Positions 26,001 to 34,808 of a DNA stretch of 64,000 nt are shown here, in pieces (within the stretch, counting starts at the first letter, position 1; every line of letters starts with the position of its first letter). The notes under the pieces are model-generated. The model saw nothing but the letters and a program-made list of their open reading frames with translations, was not told the origin of the DNA and searched no databases. The DNA is taken from the NCBI GenBank assembly GCA_964393975.1, contig CAYMVO010000001.1:1-64000 (forward strand). The letters run 5' to 3'. The DNA is from CALVNN01 sp964393975. GTDB lineage: Bacteria; Bacillota; Clostridia; Christensenellales; UBA1242. The position numbers and the translations under genes were made by a program.

Positions 26001-26726
26001 GTGCTGGAACACGCAGAGACATTGAGACTCATAAAAGAGGCTCAAAACGGAAGTGAAAGAGCGAAATCTACCTTATTGGAGAATAATTATCCTTTGATTA
26101 AGAGTGTGATAAAGCGTTTTAAAAACAAAGGAATAGAGTATGATGACTTGTATCAACTTGGGTGTGTTGGTTTTTTGAAAGCAATTAAAAATTTTAATGA
26201 GGAGTTTAATGTTAAATTTTCTACCTATATTGTACCTATGGTCGCGGGAGAAGTAAAACGATTTATGCGTGATGACGGGGCGATTAAGGTGAGTAGAGCA
26301 TTAAAAAGTTTACATTATAACATTACTAAATTAACCAATGACTATAGACAAAAAAATAACGGTCAAAGTCCAAGCATTGAGTATTTAGCGCAAGAGCTCA
26401 AAGTAGATACGCAAGAAATTGTTATGGCGTTGGATAGCAGTAAGAGTCTTATTAGTCTAAATGAAAAATATGATGAAGATGATAGCAATAGTCCTTGCAT
26501 TATAGAAAGAGTTGCGGTAAAAGATGAGTCGCACGAGGTGATAGATTATATCCTTTTAAAAGAAGCGTTAGAGGAATTAGATGATAGAGAGAAAAAAGTC
26601 ATAATACTAAGGTATTTTAGAAATAAAACGCAAAGTGAAGTAGCTTTGGCGTTAGGTGTATCGCAGGTACAAATAAGTAGACTAGAGACAAAAATCCTCA
26701 ATAAAATGCGTAAAAAAATAGAATAA
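26001..26726 (+). CDS. sigF: Forespore sigma factor F
   Basis: 241 residues from a GTG start at 26001, with GGAGG ten bases upstream. Directs early forespore transcription. Region 2 YDDLYQLGCVGFLKAIKNF (about 48-66) and FSTYIVPMVAGEVKRFMRDD (about 73-92) recognise the -10; region 4 near the end (ALEELDDREKKVIILRYF, SEVALALGVSQVQISRLE) recognises the -35. Last gene of the spoIIA operon. Presence of all three genes shows that this lineage forms spores or did so recently. Confidence 0.95.
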   Translation: MLEHAETLRLIKEAQNGSERAKSTLLENNYPLIKSVIKRFKNKGIEYDDLYQLGCVGFLKAIKNFNEEFNVKFSTYIVPMVAGEVKRFMRDDGAIKVSRALKSLHYNITKLTNDYRQKNNGQSPSIEYLAQELKVDTQEIVMALDSSKSLISLNEKYDEDDSNSPCIIERVAVKDESHEVIDYILLKEALEELDDREKKVIILRYFRNKTQSEVALALGVSQVQISRLETKILNKMRKKIE

Positions 26727-26796
26727 AAAAGCACGCTTTTAAGTGTCTAATGCGACTCATACGGAGTCTACGATTAGCATTTAAGCGTGCTTTTTT
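26725..26796. terminator. Long bidirectional terminator between sigF and fabG
   Basis: Three stacked helices: GCACGCTT/AAGCGTGC at the base, CTAAT/ATTAG in the middle and GACTC/GAGTC at the tip, flanked by six A and six T. It serves the two convergent units. Confidence 0.9.
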
Positions 26797-26797
26797 A

Positions 26798-27523
26798 CTA
26801 GATGACTACACCACCATTTGGACTAATGACTTGTCCTGTCAAATAATTTGAGTCTAATATATAGTTCACAGCGAGAACAACCTCGTTTGGCGAACCTATT
26901 TTACCAAGTGGCACTTCTTCTAAATAGACTTTTAAATCTTTATTAGATAACATTTTCATCATATCCGTGTCTATTGCCCCTGGTGCTATAGCGTTTACCG
27001 TGATACCGCTTGGAGCGAGCTCCATAGCGAGTGCTTTTGTGAGTCCAATTACGCCACTTTTGCTGGCACTATAGTGACATTCGCAACTAGCACCTTGAAT
27101 ACCCCACATAGATGAAATATTGATAATTTTACCGCTTTTTCGCTCAATCATTAGTTTCGCACTTTCACGGCACGCATAAAAAGTACCTGAAAGATTTACA
27201 CTAATCATATCATCCCATTCACTATCGGTGATATCGGTGATTGTATTAAATCTACTAATGCCAGCATTGTTTATAAGTACATCCAAGTGACCAAATTCGT
27301 TTTTTACAAACGCAAACATTCCCCGCACTTCATCTGCATTTGCTATATTGCATTTGTAAGCGATAGCGACCGCGCCTTTTTCGGTCAAATCTTTTTGTAA
27401 AAGTTTTGCTTCTTTTTCGCTAGTGTTATAATTAATTATAACAGCATAACCTAATTTTGCTAAAGACTCACATAGTATTTTACCTATTCCTTTTCCGCCA
27501 CCTGTAACTAGCGCAACCAACAT
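26798..27523 (-). CDS. FabG-like short-chain dehydrogenase/reductase
   Basis: 241 residues, classical SDR. The NADP(H) motif TGGGKGIG (7-14), NNAG (85-88), the serine S138 and the YSASK pair Y151/K155 complete the active site. The closest described role is 3-oxoacyl-ACP reductase of fatty-acid synthesis, but no other fab genes are nearby, so other carbonyl substrates are possible. The start at 27523 is weakly supported (AGAGGTGT upstream). It follows a small membrane protein gene on the same strand, 14 bases apart. Confidence 0.87.
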   Translation of the reverse strand: MLVALVTGGGKGIGKILCESLAKLGYAVIINYNTSEKEAKLLQKDLTEKGAVAIAYKCNIANADEVRGMFAFVKNEFGHLDVLINNAGISRFNTITDITDSEWDDMISVNLSGTFYACRESAKLMIERKSGKIINISSMWGIQGASCECHYSASKSGVIGLTKALAMELAPSGITVNAIAPGAIDTDMMKMLSNKDLKVYLEEVPLGKIGSPNEVVLAVNYILDSNYLTGQVISPNGGVVI

Positions 27524-27537
27524 ATATACACCTCTTT

Positions 27538-27861
27538 TTAAATAATCACGAGAGCAATCATTGCAATTCCTGCCAAAAATGAGTCAAGAGCCAAATGTCT
27601 ATCGTGTTTTGCGTTTTTTATACCACAAACAAGAGCAAGAAAACCCGCCACTCCAGCTAAGATATATAGCATCATAACAAGCCCTAGACTATTATATCCA
27701 AACATCCGCATAAGCTTATTAAACATTGTGATAATTATTGAGATAGTGGCTGAAAAAACGCCAATATTGCCCGCATTTAACATCCAACCGACAGGTTCGT
27801 TTTCCGCGTTTAACTTGTTATCACTATCTAAATTGCTTGTTTTGCTATCTTTTTCTTGCAT
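27538..27861 (-). CDS. Hypothetical small membrane protein
   Basis: 107 residues. A polar N-terminus of about 24 residues is followed by three hydrophobic segments (about 31-50, 58-81 and 88-107). No known motif. AGGAGG lies upstream of the ATG at 27861. Transcribed together with the FabG-like gene; it shares no obvious function with it. Confidence 0.68.
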   Translation of the reverse strand: MQEKDSKTSNLDSDNKLNAENEPVGWMLNAGNIGVFSATISIIITMFNKLMRMFGYNSLGLVMMLYILAGVAGFLALVCGIKNAKHDRHLALDSFLAGIAMIALVII

Positions 27862-27942
27862 AAGGTATAAAAATCCTCCTAGTTAGTATATATTATTATT
27901 GTCAAATTTTCAAGTTTTTTATGCAAAAAGTATCAAAAGTTA

Positions 27943-27971
27943 TTGACAAATTAGTATCATTTATGTATAAT
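27943..27971 (+). promoter_or_regulatory. Promoter of rpsU
   Basis: TTGACA, 17-base spacer, TATAAT. The predicted transcription start near 27978 leaves too little leader for the ATG at 27985 and so supports the GTG at 28006. Confidence 0.9.
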
Positions 27972-28005
27972 AACACTATCTTAGATGGAAAGGCGGGTGA
28001 TTGAT

Positions 28006-28185
28006 GTGACTACAGTCAGAGTTGGCGAGAATGAAACTTTAGACAGTGCTATGAAGCGTTTTAAGAGAAGATGCCAAAAAGACGGTATCATAGGCGAACT
28101 TCGTAAACGCGAAGCTTATGAAAAGCCAAGCGTAAAGCGTAAACTAAAGTCTGAACTAGCTAGAAAAAGAAATCGTAAGAGATAA
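28006..28185 (+). CDS. rpsU: Ribosomal protein bS21
   Basis: 59 residues from GTG at 28006; AGGCGGG lies about eight bases upstream and the promoter position excludes the ATG at 27985. Small-subunit protein that helps initiation. The sequence ENETLDSAMKRFKRR, LRKREAYEKPSVKRK and a basic RKRNRKR tail are typical. Monocistronic. Confidence 0.95.
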   Translation: MTTVRVGENETLDSAMKRFKRRCQKDGIIGELRKREAYEKPSVKRKLKSELARKRNRKR

Positions 28186-28190
28186 TTTTT

Positions 28191-28216
28191 TTAAATGCAC
28201 TTATGTGCGTTTTTTT
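28191..28216 (+). terminator. Terminator after rpsU
   Basis: Short TGCAC/GTGCG hairpin with TTAT loop and seven T. Confidence 0.75.
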
Positions 28217-28232
28217 GTAATAAGGGGTGTAT

Positions 28233-28817
28233 ATGGAGATACAAAGAATAGTTAATGCAGATAAATTTTACAATTCTAATACCTATATCGTAAAGTCTAA
28301 TAATGAATGTATTGTTATTGATCCGGTAGATATAGACAAAATTATTGCAAGCACGCTAGGAGTAAAGATAGTAGGTGTGCTAGTGACTCATGGACATTTT
28401 GATCACTGTTATAGCGCAAAGGCAATGCAAAGATTGGGATATAGTATCTATATGTCACCGCTAGATGCTAGCAAGGAGATGATTGATTTAGCGAAAAAGT
28501 TTGCTAGTGATTTTGAACCTTTTGATATAGATATACCTATTATAGAGGGTGAGTACAAAATAGGCGGGTTTGATGTCAAGGTTTTAAATACGAGTGGTCA
28601 TAGTAAAGGCTCTGTGGTCTACATTATAGGCGGGGTGATGTTTACAGGAGATACATTATTTCGTGGTGCTTATGGTAGATATGATTTGTTTGGTGGTAGT
28701 TTTCTTGAGATTAGACAATCATTAAAAAAATTGTTTACACTAGAAAATATGACTATTTATCCTGGTCATAATGAAGCATCTTCACTACTAGAAGAAAAAA
28801 AGCGTTATATGAGGTAA
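28233..28817 (+). CDS. Metallo-beta-lactamase-fold hydrolase (glyoxalase II-like)
   Basis: 194 residues from ATG 28233; AAGGGG lies five bases upstream and overlaps the alternative GTG at 28227. The dinuclear metal motif THGHFDH (H53, H55, D57, H58), SGHSKGS (about 117-123), GDTLF (about 137-141) and PGHN (near 178-181) are intact. Likely a thioester or lactone hydrolase of the hydroxyacylglutathione hydrolase group; the exact substrate is unknown. Alanine racemase follows 32 bases later. Confidence 0.88.
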   Translation: MEIQRIVNADKFYNSNTYIVKSNNECIVIDPVDIDKIIASTLGVKIVGVLVTHGHFDHCYSAKAMQRLGYSIYMSPLDASKEMIDLAKKFASDFEPFDIDIPIIEGEYKIGGFDVKVLNTSGHSKGSVVYIIGGVMFTGDTLFRGAYGRYDLFGGSFLEIRQSLKKLFTLENMTIYPGHNEASSLLEEKKRYMR

Positions 28818-28849
28818 CAAAACTATCTCTATATTCATATTAAGATAGT

Positions 28850-29866
28850 ATGAATATCATTGAAATTGACAAAAACAACTTAATATATAATTTTGAGTTT
28901 TTTAAAAAACAAACAAAAGCGAAAATTTGTGCAATGGTAAAAGCGAACGGATATGGACACGACGCTAAGACTGTCGCACAAATTTTGTGTAAATATGTGG
29001 ACTATTTCGGAGTAAATAATCTCAACGAAGCAATAGAAATCCGTAAGGTCACGAATAAACCTATTTTAGTAGTCGGTGCTAGCGAAGAAAATTTTATTGA
29101 TGCAATAAAATATGATATTGAGTTGACTGTTTACAATGCGGAAATCTTGCAAGCGCTAATAATCACAAACCTACCGATTAAAGTACATATAGCGGTCAAT
29201 ACTGGTATGAATAGGTTAGGGTTTCGACCTAATGAATTAAAAACTGTTGTAGATAAAATAACTCAAAGCGATCTGATACTAGTAGGAATTTTTACGCATT
29301 TTTCCACCGCAGATAATGATAAAGACTATTTTAAATTACAAGTAAAGCAATTTAAAAAGGCGCTAATAAATATAGATACAAGTGGGTTGATTATACACGC
29401 TAGCAATACTAGCGCATTTAAATATTTAGGCGTACATTATGATATGGTTAGACTCGGAATAGGACTTTATGGATATGGGCAAAAGGGATTGAGACCAGTA
29501 ATGCGAGTGAAATCAAGAGTTGTTGCTATTAATGAAATAGACAAAGGTGAAAGCGTCGGTTACGGACTAGGTTATATAGCGAATGAACCTTGCAAGGTGG
29601 CGGTTATTCCGCTTGGATATGCAGATGGCGTAAATAGGCACTTGGCACGGAAAATTTTTGTTAAAATCAATGATAAACCTTGTTTTGTGGTTAGCAATAT
29701 ATGTATGGATATGTTTATGGTAAAGGTGCCAAATGAGACAAAAATAGATGATGAAGTGATAGTTATGGATAATGCGGATTTGTGGGCGGATGAACTTAAA
29801 ACGATAAATTATGAGGTTTTGACTGCATTTAACCACAAAAGATTTGAAATAAATATCATAAACTGA
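28850..29866 (+). CDS. alr: Alanine racemase
   Basis: 338 residues. PLP enzyme that makes D-alanine for peptidoglycan. The PLP lysine is K31 in MVKANGYGHD and the catalytic tyrosine is Y238 in VGYG. The arginine and glycine pocket VRLGIGLYG and the late SNICMDMFMV are normal. Slightly shorter than the usual 370 residues, mainly from compact loops. No strong ribosome site precedes the ATG (AAGAT only), so translation may depend on the gene before. Confidence 0.94.
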   Translation: MNIIEIDKNNLIYNFEFFKKQTKAKICAMVKANGYGHDAKTVAQILCKYVDYFGVNNLNEAIEIRKVTNKPILVVGASEENFIDAIKYDIELTVYNAEILQALIITNLPIKVHIAVNTGMNRLGFRPNELKTVVDKITQSDLILVGIFTHFSTADNDKDYFKLQVKQFKKALINIDTSGLIIHASNTSAFKYLGVHYDMVRLGIGLYGYGQKGLRPVMRVKSRVVAINEIDKGESVGYGLGYIANEPCKVAVIPLGYADGVNRHLARKIFVKINDKPCFVVSNICMDMFMVKVPNETKIDDEVIVMDNADLWADELKTINYEVLTAFNHKRFEINIIN

Positions 29867-29875
29867 CAATATTAC

Positions 29876-29903
29876 TTGATTTTTATACAAAATGTGATAT
29901 ACT
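29876..29903 (+). promoter_or_regulatory. Promoter of serS
   Basis: TTGATT, 16-base spacer, TATACT. No T-box leader follows: only about 27 bases separate the expected start of transcription from the ATG. Confidence 0.72.
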
Positions 29904-29936
29904 AAATCTCAAGAAAAAATAAAGCGAGGATATGCA

Positions 29937-31220
29937 ATGCTAGATATTAATTACATTAAAGAAAATACTAAAAAAGTCGTAGACGGTCTCAAAAAGAAAG
30001 GTTGGGATGTGGACTTTACTGAAGTATTTGCGTTGAATGATAAGAGAAAAGAGCTTATAGCGGAGGTAGAAAAGCTTAAGGCTGAAAAAAATAGACTATC
30101 CGCTACTGTCCCTATGGTCAAGAAAGAAGGCGGAAATGTTGAGGAGATATTTGCTAAAGTCAAAGGACTAAATACTACTATTGATGAATTAGATAGCGAA
30201 TTAAAGGTAATAGAAGGTAAAATATTTGATTTTATGGCTGTGCTACCTAATGTACCTGATGAAGATTTGCTTGCCGGTGAAAAAGAGAACAACAAAGCAA
30301 TATATACTTTTGGTAAAAAACCTGAGTTTGATTTTAAACCGAAAGACCACGTAGACCTTTGTGAGTCATTAGGACTAATTGATTATCAAAGAGCTAGCAA
30401 ACTAAGCGGTAGAGGTACTTGGATATATACTGGTCTTGGTGCTAGACTTGAGTGGGCTATACTAAACTTTTTAGTTGGTGAGCACATAAACGCGGGCTAT
30501 GAGTTTATTTTGCCACCACACATTTTAAATGAAGAGAGTGGATATTGCGCTGGTCAATTTCCTAAGTTTAAGGAAGATGTGTTTTGGCTAGAAAAGGAGG
30601 AACCTAAAAAGTTTATGCTTCCTACTGCCGAGACCGCTTTGGTAAATCTTTATCGTGATGAGATTTTGAGCGAAGATGAGTTACCTAAGAGATTATTTGC
30701 ATACACTCCTTGTTATCGTAACGAGGCGGGCAGTTATCGTACAGAAGAGCGTGGTATGATTAGAGGGTATCAATTTAATAAGATTGAGATGTTCGCTTAT
30801 GCGACTGAGAAAAACAATAAGCAAATGTTTGATGAACTTGTTGGTCGTGCAAAAGATTTAGTGGAAAAATTAGGTTTGCATTTTCAAATTAGCAAACTCG
30901 CCGCTGGTGATTGTTCTCATAGTATGGCTAGGACTTATGATATAGAAGTATGGATACCTAGTATGGGTATATACAAAGAGGTAAGTAGTGCTAGTACCGC
31001 AAACGATTACCAAGCAAGACGTGGCAACATTCGCTATAGAGATAAAGAGACTGGTAAAATAAAATTTTGTTGTACTCTAAACGCTAGTGGACTCGCTACA
31101 TCTAGATTGATACCTGCTATAGTAGAACAATATCAAAACGCCGATGGTAGCGTGACTGTACCTAGTGTGCTAGTGCCATTTATGGGCGGTATCACTAGAC
31201 TAGAACCTATTAAAAAATAA
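29937..31220 (+). CDS. serS: Seryl-tRNA synthetase
   Basis: 427 residues. Class II synthetase. The N-terminal coiled-coil arm (about 25-100) grips the tRNA long variable arm; motif 2 YRNEAGSYRTEERGMIRGYQ (about 260-279) and motif 3 GLATSRLIPAIVEQY (about 382-396) form the active site. GCGAGG precedes the ATG. A terminator follows. Confidence 0.96.
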   Translation: MLDINYIKENTKKVVDGLKKKGWDVDFTEVFALNDKRKELIAEVEKLKAEKNRLSATVPMVKKEGGNVEEIFAKVKGLNTTIDELDSELKVIEGKIFDFMAVLPNVPDEDLLAGEKENNKAIYTFGKKPEFDFKPKDHVDLCESLGLIDYQRASKLSGRGTWIYTGLGARLEWAILNFLVGEHINAGYEFILPPHILNEESGYCAGQFPKFKEDVFWLEKEEPKKFMLPTAETALVNLYRDEILSEDELPKRLFAYTPCYRNEAGSYRTEERGMIRGYQFNKIEMFAYATEKNNKQMFDELVGRAKDLVEKLGLHFQISKLAAGDCSHSMARTYDIEVWIPSMGIYKEVSSASTANDYQARRGNIRYRDKETGKIKFCCTLNASGLATSRLIPAIVEQYQNADGSVTVPSVLVPFMGGITRLEPIKK

Positions 31221-31240
31221 TCGGTCGTGATTAGTTATTT

Positions 31241-31275
31241 AAGACACAAAGGCAAAATGCTTTTGTGTCTTTTTT
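31241..31275 (+). terminator. Terminator after serS
   Basis: AAGACACAAA/TTTTGTGTCTT stem, loop of about ten bases, T run. Confidence 0.88.
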
Positions 31276-31431
31276 GTAATATTTAGGTACATTTGTATTT
31301 GATGTATCTAAAAGAAAATTTTTATGGCTGATATAAAAGTTTTAGAAAAAAAGTAGCTACTCCATTAAACGCAAAAAATAAAGGTTTGTTTAAAATCAGT
31401 AGTAGTGATGAAGATTACTATTCTTAAGTAC

Positions 31432-31460
31432 TTGCAAATAAAGACAAAATGTACTACAAT
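31432..31460 (+). promoter_or_regulatory. Promoter of nth-ung, implying a leaderless transcript
   Basis: TTGCAA, 17-base spacer, TACAAT. The nth ATG begins six bases after the -10, at about the expected first transcribed base. Confidence 0.7.
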
Positions 31461-31466
31461 AGTATT

Positions 31467-32099
31467 ATGAGTTACTTAGACATTTATGATGGTTTAAAGG
31501 CAATGTTCCCTAATGCAGTTTGCGAGCTTGAGTACAAATCTCCATACACGCTACTAGTGGCAGTCATTTTATCTAGTCAATGTACGGATAGAAGAGTAAA
31601 TCTAGTGGCTCCTAGTGTTTTTGAGAGGTATCCGACAGTGTTTGATATGGCAAAAGCAAAGCAAGGAGAATTGGAAACACTCATTCATTCGTGTGGGTTT
31701 TATAGAAACAAATCAAAAAACATTATAACAGCGTGTCAAGAAATCGTAGAGAGGTTTAGTGGCGAGGTTCCACGCTCGCTAGAAGAACTAACATCGCTAA
31801 AAGGGGTTGGACGAAAGACTGCAAATGTTATGCTAAGCACTATTTTTGATAGTCCCGCTATAGCGGTCGACACGCATGTATTTAGGGTAGCGAATAGACT
31901 CGGACTAACAAATGCAAAAACGCCAAAACAAAGCGAAGAACAGTTGATGCAAGTCATTCCTAAAAACCTTTGGAGTGATTCACATCAAATGTTAGTGTAT
32001 TTGGGTAGGTATGTTTGCAAAGCAAGAAAACCAAATTGCGAAGAATGTAAACTAAAACAATATTGTAAAGGATATCAAAATGCAAAAGATAACGGGTGA
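31467..32099 (+). CDS. nth: Endonuclease III
   Basis: 210 residues from the ATG at 31467; an upstream in-frame ATG at 31449 overlaps the promoter. DNA glycosylase and AP lyase that removes oxidised pyrimidines. The helix-hairpin-helix LKGVGRKTANVM with catalytic lysine (about 112-123), the aspartate in VDTHVFRV, and the four-cysteine 4Fe-4S loop C-x6-C-x2-C-x5-C at the end (about 185-201) are intact. No ribosome site is present. Overlaps ung by 20 bases. Confidence 0.95.
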   Translation: MSYLDIYDGLKAMFPNAVCELEYKSPYTLLVAVILSSQCTDRRVNLVAPSVFERYPTVFDMAKAKQGELETLIHSCGFYRNKSKNIITACQEIVERFSGEVPRSLEELTSLKGVGRKTANVMLSTIFDSPAIAVDTHVFRVANRLGLTNAKTPKQSEEQLMQVIPKNLWSDSHQMLVYLGRYVCKARKPNCEECKLKQYCKGYQNAKDNG

Positions 32100-32745
32100 T
32101 TGGTTTATAGCGTTAAAAGACGAATTTGAAAAACCATATTTTAAAGAATTAGAAAAAAAGATAGAAATAGCTAAAAAGACTCACGAAGTCTATCCTCCAG
32201 AAAATTTAATATTTAATGCGTTAGACCTCACACCGCTTTATAATGTTAAAGTAGTTATCATAGGTCAAGATCCTTATCACGAGCCTATGCAAGCACACGG
32301 GTTATGTTTTTCTGTACCAAGTGGCGTAAAACTACCACCATCTCTAGTAAATATATATAAAGAAATTGAAAACGAACTCGGCATCAAAATGTCTAATAGT
32401 GGAGATTTGAGTAAGTGGGCAAGGCAAGGAGTGTTACTTTTAAATAGCACACTTACAGTAAACCGTGGGCAAGCGGGCAGTCATAAAGACTTTGGTTGGC
32501 AAGAATTTACTAAAAAAATAGTAGAAGTTATTAACGAAAGACTTTGTGAAGTTATTTTTGTATTGTGGGGAAATTTTGCAAAAGCATTTGAACCACTTAT
32601 AAACACAAACAAACATTTTGTTTTAAAGTCTGCGCATCCAAGTCCTTTATCCGCTTATAATGGTTTTTTTGGCAATGGTCACTTCAAACGCATAAATGAC
32701 ATCCTAAAAGACCTAAATAAACAAGAAATTGATTGGAAAATTTAA
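32080..32745 (+). CDS. ung: Uracil-DNA glycosylase
   Basis: 221 residues. Family 1 enzyme that removes uracil from DNA. The water-activating loop GQDPYH (62-67, catalytic D64) and the C-terminal HPSPLSAY loop (about 187-194) are present, along with LLLNSTLTV for the minor groove. Start ATG lies within the end of nth with AAAGGA upstream, so the two base-excision genes are translationally coupled. The terminator at 32766 follows. Confidence 0.97.
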   Translation: MQKITGDWFIALKDEFEKPYFKELEKKIEIAKKTHEVYPPENLIFNALDLTPLYNVKVVIIGQDPYHEPMQAHGLCFSVPSGVKLPPSLVNIYKEIENELGIKMSNSGDLSKWARQGVLLLNSTLTVNRGQAGSHKDFGWQEFTKKIVEVINERLCEVIFVLWGNFAKAFEPLINTNKHFVLKSAHPSPLSAYNGFFGNGHFKRINDILKDLNKQEIDWKI

Positions 32746-32765
32746 AAAAAATTTTAAAAGATAAG

Positions 32766-32786
32766 ACGCTAAAAAGTGGCGTTTTT
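32766..32786 (+). terminator. Weak terminator after ung
   Basis: ACGC/GCGT short stem, nine-base loop, five T. Confidence 0.6.
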
Positions 32787-32839
32787 CTTTTTTATATACG
32801 ATTTTACGATGTGATTTTGTATATATGTTCTAAATTAAA

Positions 32840-32866
32840 AAAGTGGTTAAAAGTGGTTGAAAGTGG
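32840..32866 (+). promoter_or_regulatory. MraZ operator: three AAAGTGG boxes with ten-base period
   Basis: AAAGTGG at 32840, 32850 and 32860, each separated by three bases (TTA, TTG). This matches the MraZ-binding boxes known upstream of mraZ, especially the AAAGTG-type triple in Mollicutes. The third box overlaps the -35 element, so bound MraZ should affect its own operon directly. Confidence 0.88.
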
Positions 32867-32885
32867 TTAAAGTTTGTTGTATACT
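32857..32885 (+). promoter_or_regulatory. Promoter of the dcw operon
   Basis: TTGAAA, 17-base spacer, TATACT, about 35 bases before mraZ. The -35 lies between the second and third MraZ boxes and overlaps the third. Confidence 0.8.
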
Positions 32886-32920
32886 ATGCTTGAAATAGAA
32901 TGAGGGAGGTGTAGTTACTT

Positions 32921-33349
32921 ATGATATTTGGTGAATATAAACATCAGTTAGATGAAAAAAATCGACTACGCCTACCTGTAAAGCTAAAGCAGAAATTAGG
33001 CGAAAGATATGTAATCTTGAAAGGTTCTAATAGAAGTTTATTTGTATTTTCTCAAAGTGAATTAGAGACTACTATGCTAGAAAAATTAAAATCTTTACCT
33101 CTTCTTGATGCGAAAGCACAAAAGACTGTAAGAGCGATGTTTAGTTCAGGGTTTGAAGTGGAAGAGGACAATCAAGGTAGATTTGTATTACCTACTGCGT
33201 TGAAAGAGTTTGCTGGGATAAAGAAAAATGTTGTCAGTATCGGAGCAGGTAATAGGGTAGAGATTTGGGCTGAAGAACAATGGAATGATTACAACTCTAA
33301 TGAAGATTACGATTCTATTTTGGAGGAACTAGGCGATTATGGAATTTAG
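32921..33349 (+). CDS. mraZ: Transcriptional regulator MraZ
   Basis: 142 residues. Two SpoVT/AbrB-like halves with the DEKNRLRLP motif (11-19) and DNQGRFVLP (about 79-87). The protein forms ring-shaped oligomers that bind tandem repeats before its own gene and control the dcw operon. GGGAGG precedes the ATG. First gene of the operon, overlapping rsmH by 11 bases. Confidence 0.96.
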   Translation: MIFGEYKHQLDEKNRLRLPVKLKQKLGERYVILKGSNRSLFVFSQSELETTMLEKLKSLPLLDAKAQKTVRAMFSSGFEVEEDNQGRFVLPTALKEFAGIKKNVVSIGAGNRVEIWAEEQWNDYNSNEDYDSILEELGDYGI

Positions 33350-34271
33350 TCACATTCCCGTTATGCTTAACGAATGTATTGAAGGGCTAGACATCAAACC
33401 TAATGGCATTTACATTGATGGTACACTTGGTGGAGCAGGTCACTCAAGCGAAATTCTTAAGCGATTGGCGAACGGAAAACTTATTGCTATAGACAAAGAC
33501 AATGATGCAATAAATGCGTCAAGAGAAAAATTAAGCAAAATATCATCAAATTTTGAAATAGTCCATAATGATTTTAACAATATTAAGTCAATATTAAATC
33601 AACTTGGCATAGATAAGGTGGATGGTATACTATTAGATTTGGGTGTTAGTTCGTATCAAGTGGACAATCCAGAAAGAGGGTTTTCATATAGATATGATTC
33701 AAAACTTGATATGCGTATGGATAAAGACCAGCATTTTACCGCTTTTGATGTAGTAAATGGATACACGGAAGAAAGATTGATAAAAATTCTTTATGATTAT
33801 GGCGATGAGAGTTTTGCGAAAAAAATTGTGAGAAATATTGTAACCGCTAGAAAAATCAAACCTATTGAGACCACTAGCGAACTCGTAGGTTTGATAGAGA
33901 AAGCATATCCAGCAAAAATATTACATAAGGGTGGCAGTGTAGCAAAAAAGACTTTTCAAGCTATCCGTATAGAAGTCAATGGTGAATTAAATAGACTAGA
34001 AAACACTCTTTCGGATATGATAGATAGTCTAAATAAGGGCGGAAGATTATGCGTGATAACATTTCATTCAGCGGAAGATAAGATTGTAAAGCATTTGTTT
34101 AAGGATAAAGCAATAAAATGTGTTTGTCCAAAAGAGGCAATAAAATGTACTTGCAATCATAAACCTGATGTGAAGCTAATCACTAAAAAATCTATCACCG
34201 CAAGCATTGATGAACTTGCTATAAACAAGCGTTCGCACAGTGCAAAACTAAGGATTGTAGAAAAACTTTAG
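33339..34271 (+). CDS. rsmH: 16S rRNA (cytosine-1402-N4) methyltransferase
   Basis: 310 residues, formerly MraW. SAM-dependent N4 methylation of C1402 in the decoding centre. The SAM motif DGTLGGAGHS (about 28-37) and the catalytic region LDLGVSSYQVDNPERGFSY (about 103-121) are canonical. The late cysteines (CVCPKEAIKCTCN) are typical. GAGGAAC lies inside the end of mraZ, giving coupled translation. Confidence 0.97.
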   Translation: MEFSHIPVMLNECIEGLDIKPNGIYIDGTLGGAGHSSEILKRLANGKLIAIDKDNDAINASREKLSKISSNFEIVHNDFNNIKSILNQLGIDKVDGILLDLGVSSYQVDNPERGFSYRYDSKLDMRMDKDQHFTAFDVVNGYTEERLIKILYDYGDESFAKKIVRNIVTARKIKPIETTSELVGLIEKAYPAKILHKGGSVAKKTFQAIRIEVNGELNRLENTLSDMIDSLNKGGRLCVITFHSAEDKIVKHLFKDKAIKCVCPKEAIKCTCNHKPDVKLITKKSITASIDELAINKRSHSAKLRIVEKL

Positions 34272-34301
34272 CATAAATAAAGTAAAAGGAGAATATATTG
34301 T

Positions 34302-34808
34302 ATGGAGCAAATGAAGACTAGAACAACTGTATTAGATAGACAAATAGACAAGTTTGATAATTATTCCGACTTGGAATACGCAAGTTGTAAAAATTTGGGT
34401 AGTTTGGTTTCAAAAAGACAAACTAGAGTATCATCTCAAATAAATGTTAAGTATAACGCTCTTGGAGTGGTAAGGGTGATTGCGTTAGTGTTGATAGTGG
34501 CGCTACTAGGATTTTTGCTAATATACAATGTATTTGCAATGGCAAAGGTTAGTAGTAATATCGCTATTACAGAGGGGCTGATTGCTAGTGAACAAGCGGA
34601 AGTTAACCTTTTAAAAGAAAAATTAAACGCATTAGATAATGAGTCTGTGTTAAATGAGAAGGTTTTAAATGCCGGTTATACAGAAAATGGTGGGGTGGTT
34701 ATTACAAATTGCACAACTCTTCCCGTAGCTAATGCAATTACATACGACAAACAAACCAACTGGTTTGACAAATTATGCGAGATTTTATCAAGTATTTTTG
34801 GAGGATAA
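34302..34808 (+). CDS. ftsL: FtsL-like divisome protein
   Basis: 168 residues of low conservation. A polar cytosolic N-terminus of about 50 residues is followed by one membrane helix (about 52-76) and an extracytosolic coiled coil (about 80-118). Function is inferred from plan and place: between rsmH and the transpeptidase in the dcw operon. FtsL bridges FtsB/DivIC and the FtsW-transpeptidase pair at the septum. AAGGAG precedes the ATG. The last base of its stop is the first base of the next start codon. Confidence 0.82.
   Translation: MEQMKTRTTVLDRQIDKFDNYSDLEYASCKNLGSLVSKRQTRVSSQINVKYNALGVVRVIALVLIVALLGFLLIYNVFAMAKVSSNIAITEGLIASEQAEVNLLKEKLNALDNESVLNEKVLNAGYTENGGVVITNCTTLPVANAITYDKQTNWFDKLCEILSSIFGG

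Noticed and set aside
31276..31431. Gene remnant between serS and nth
   Set aside because: A 30-codon open stretch without start codon or recognisable family.
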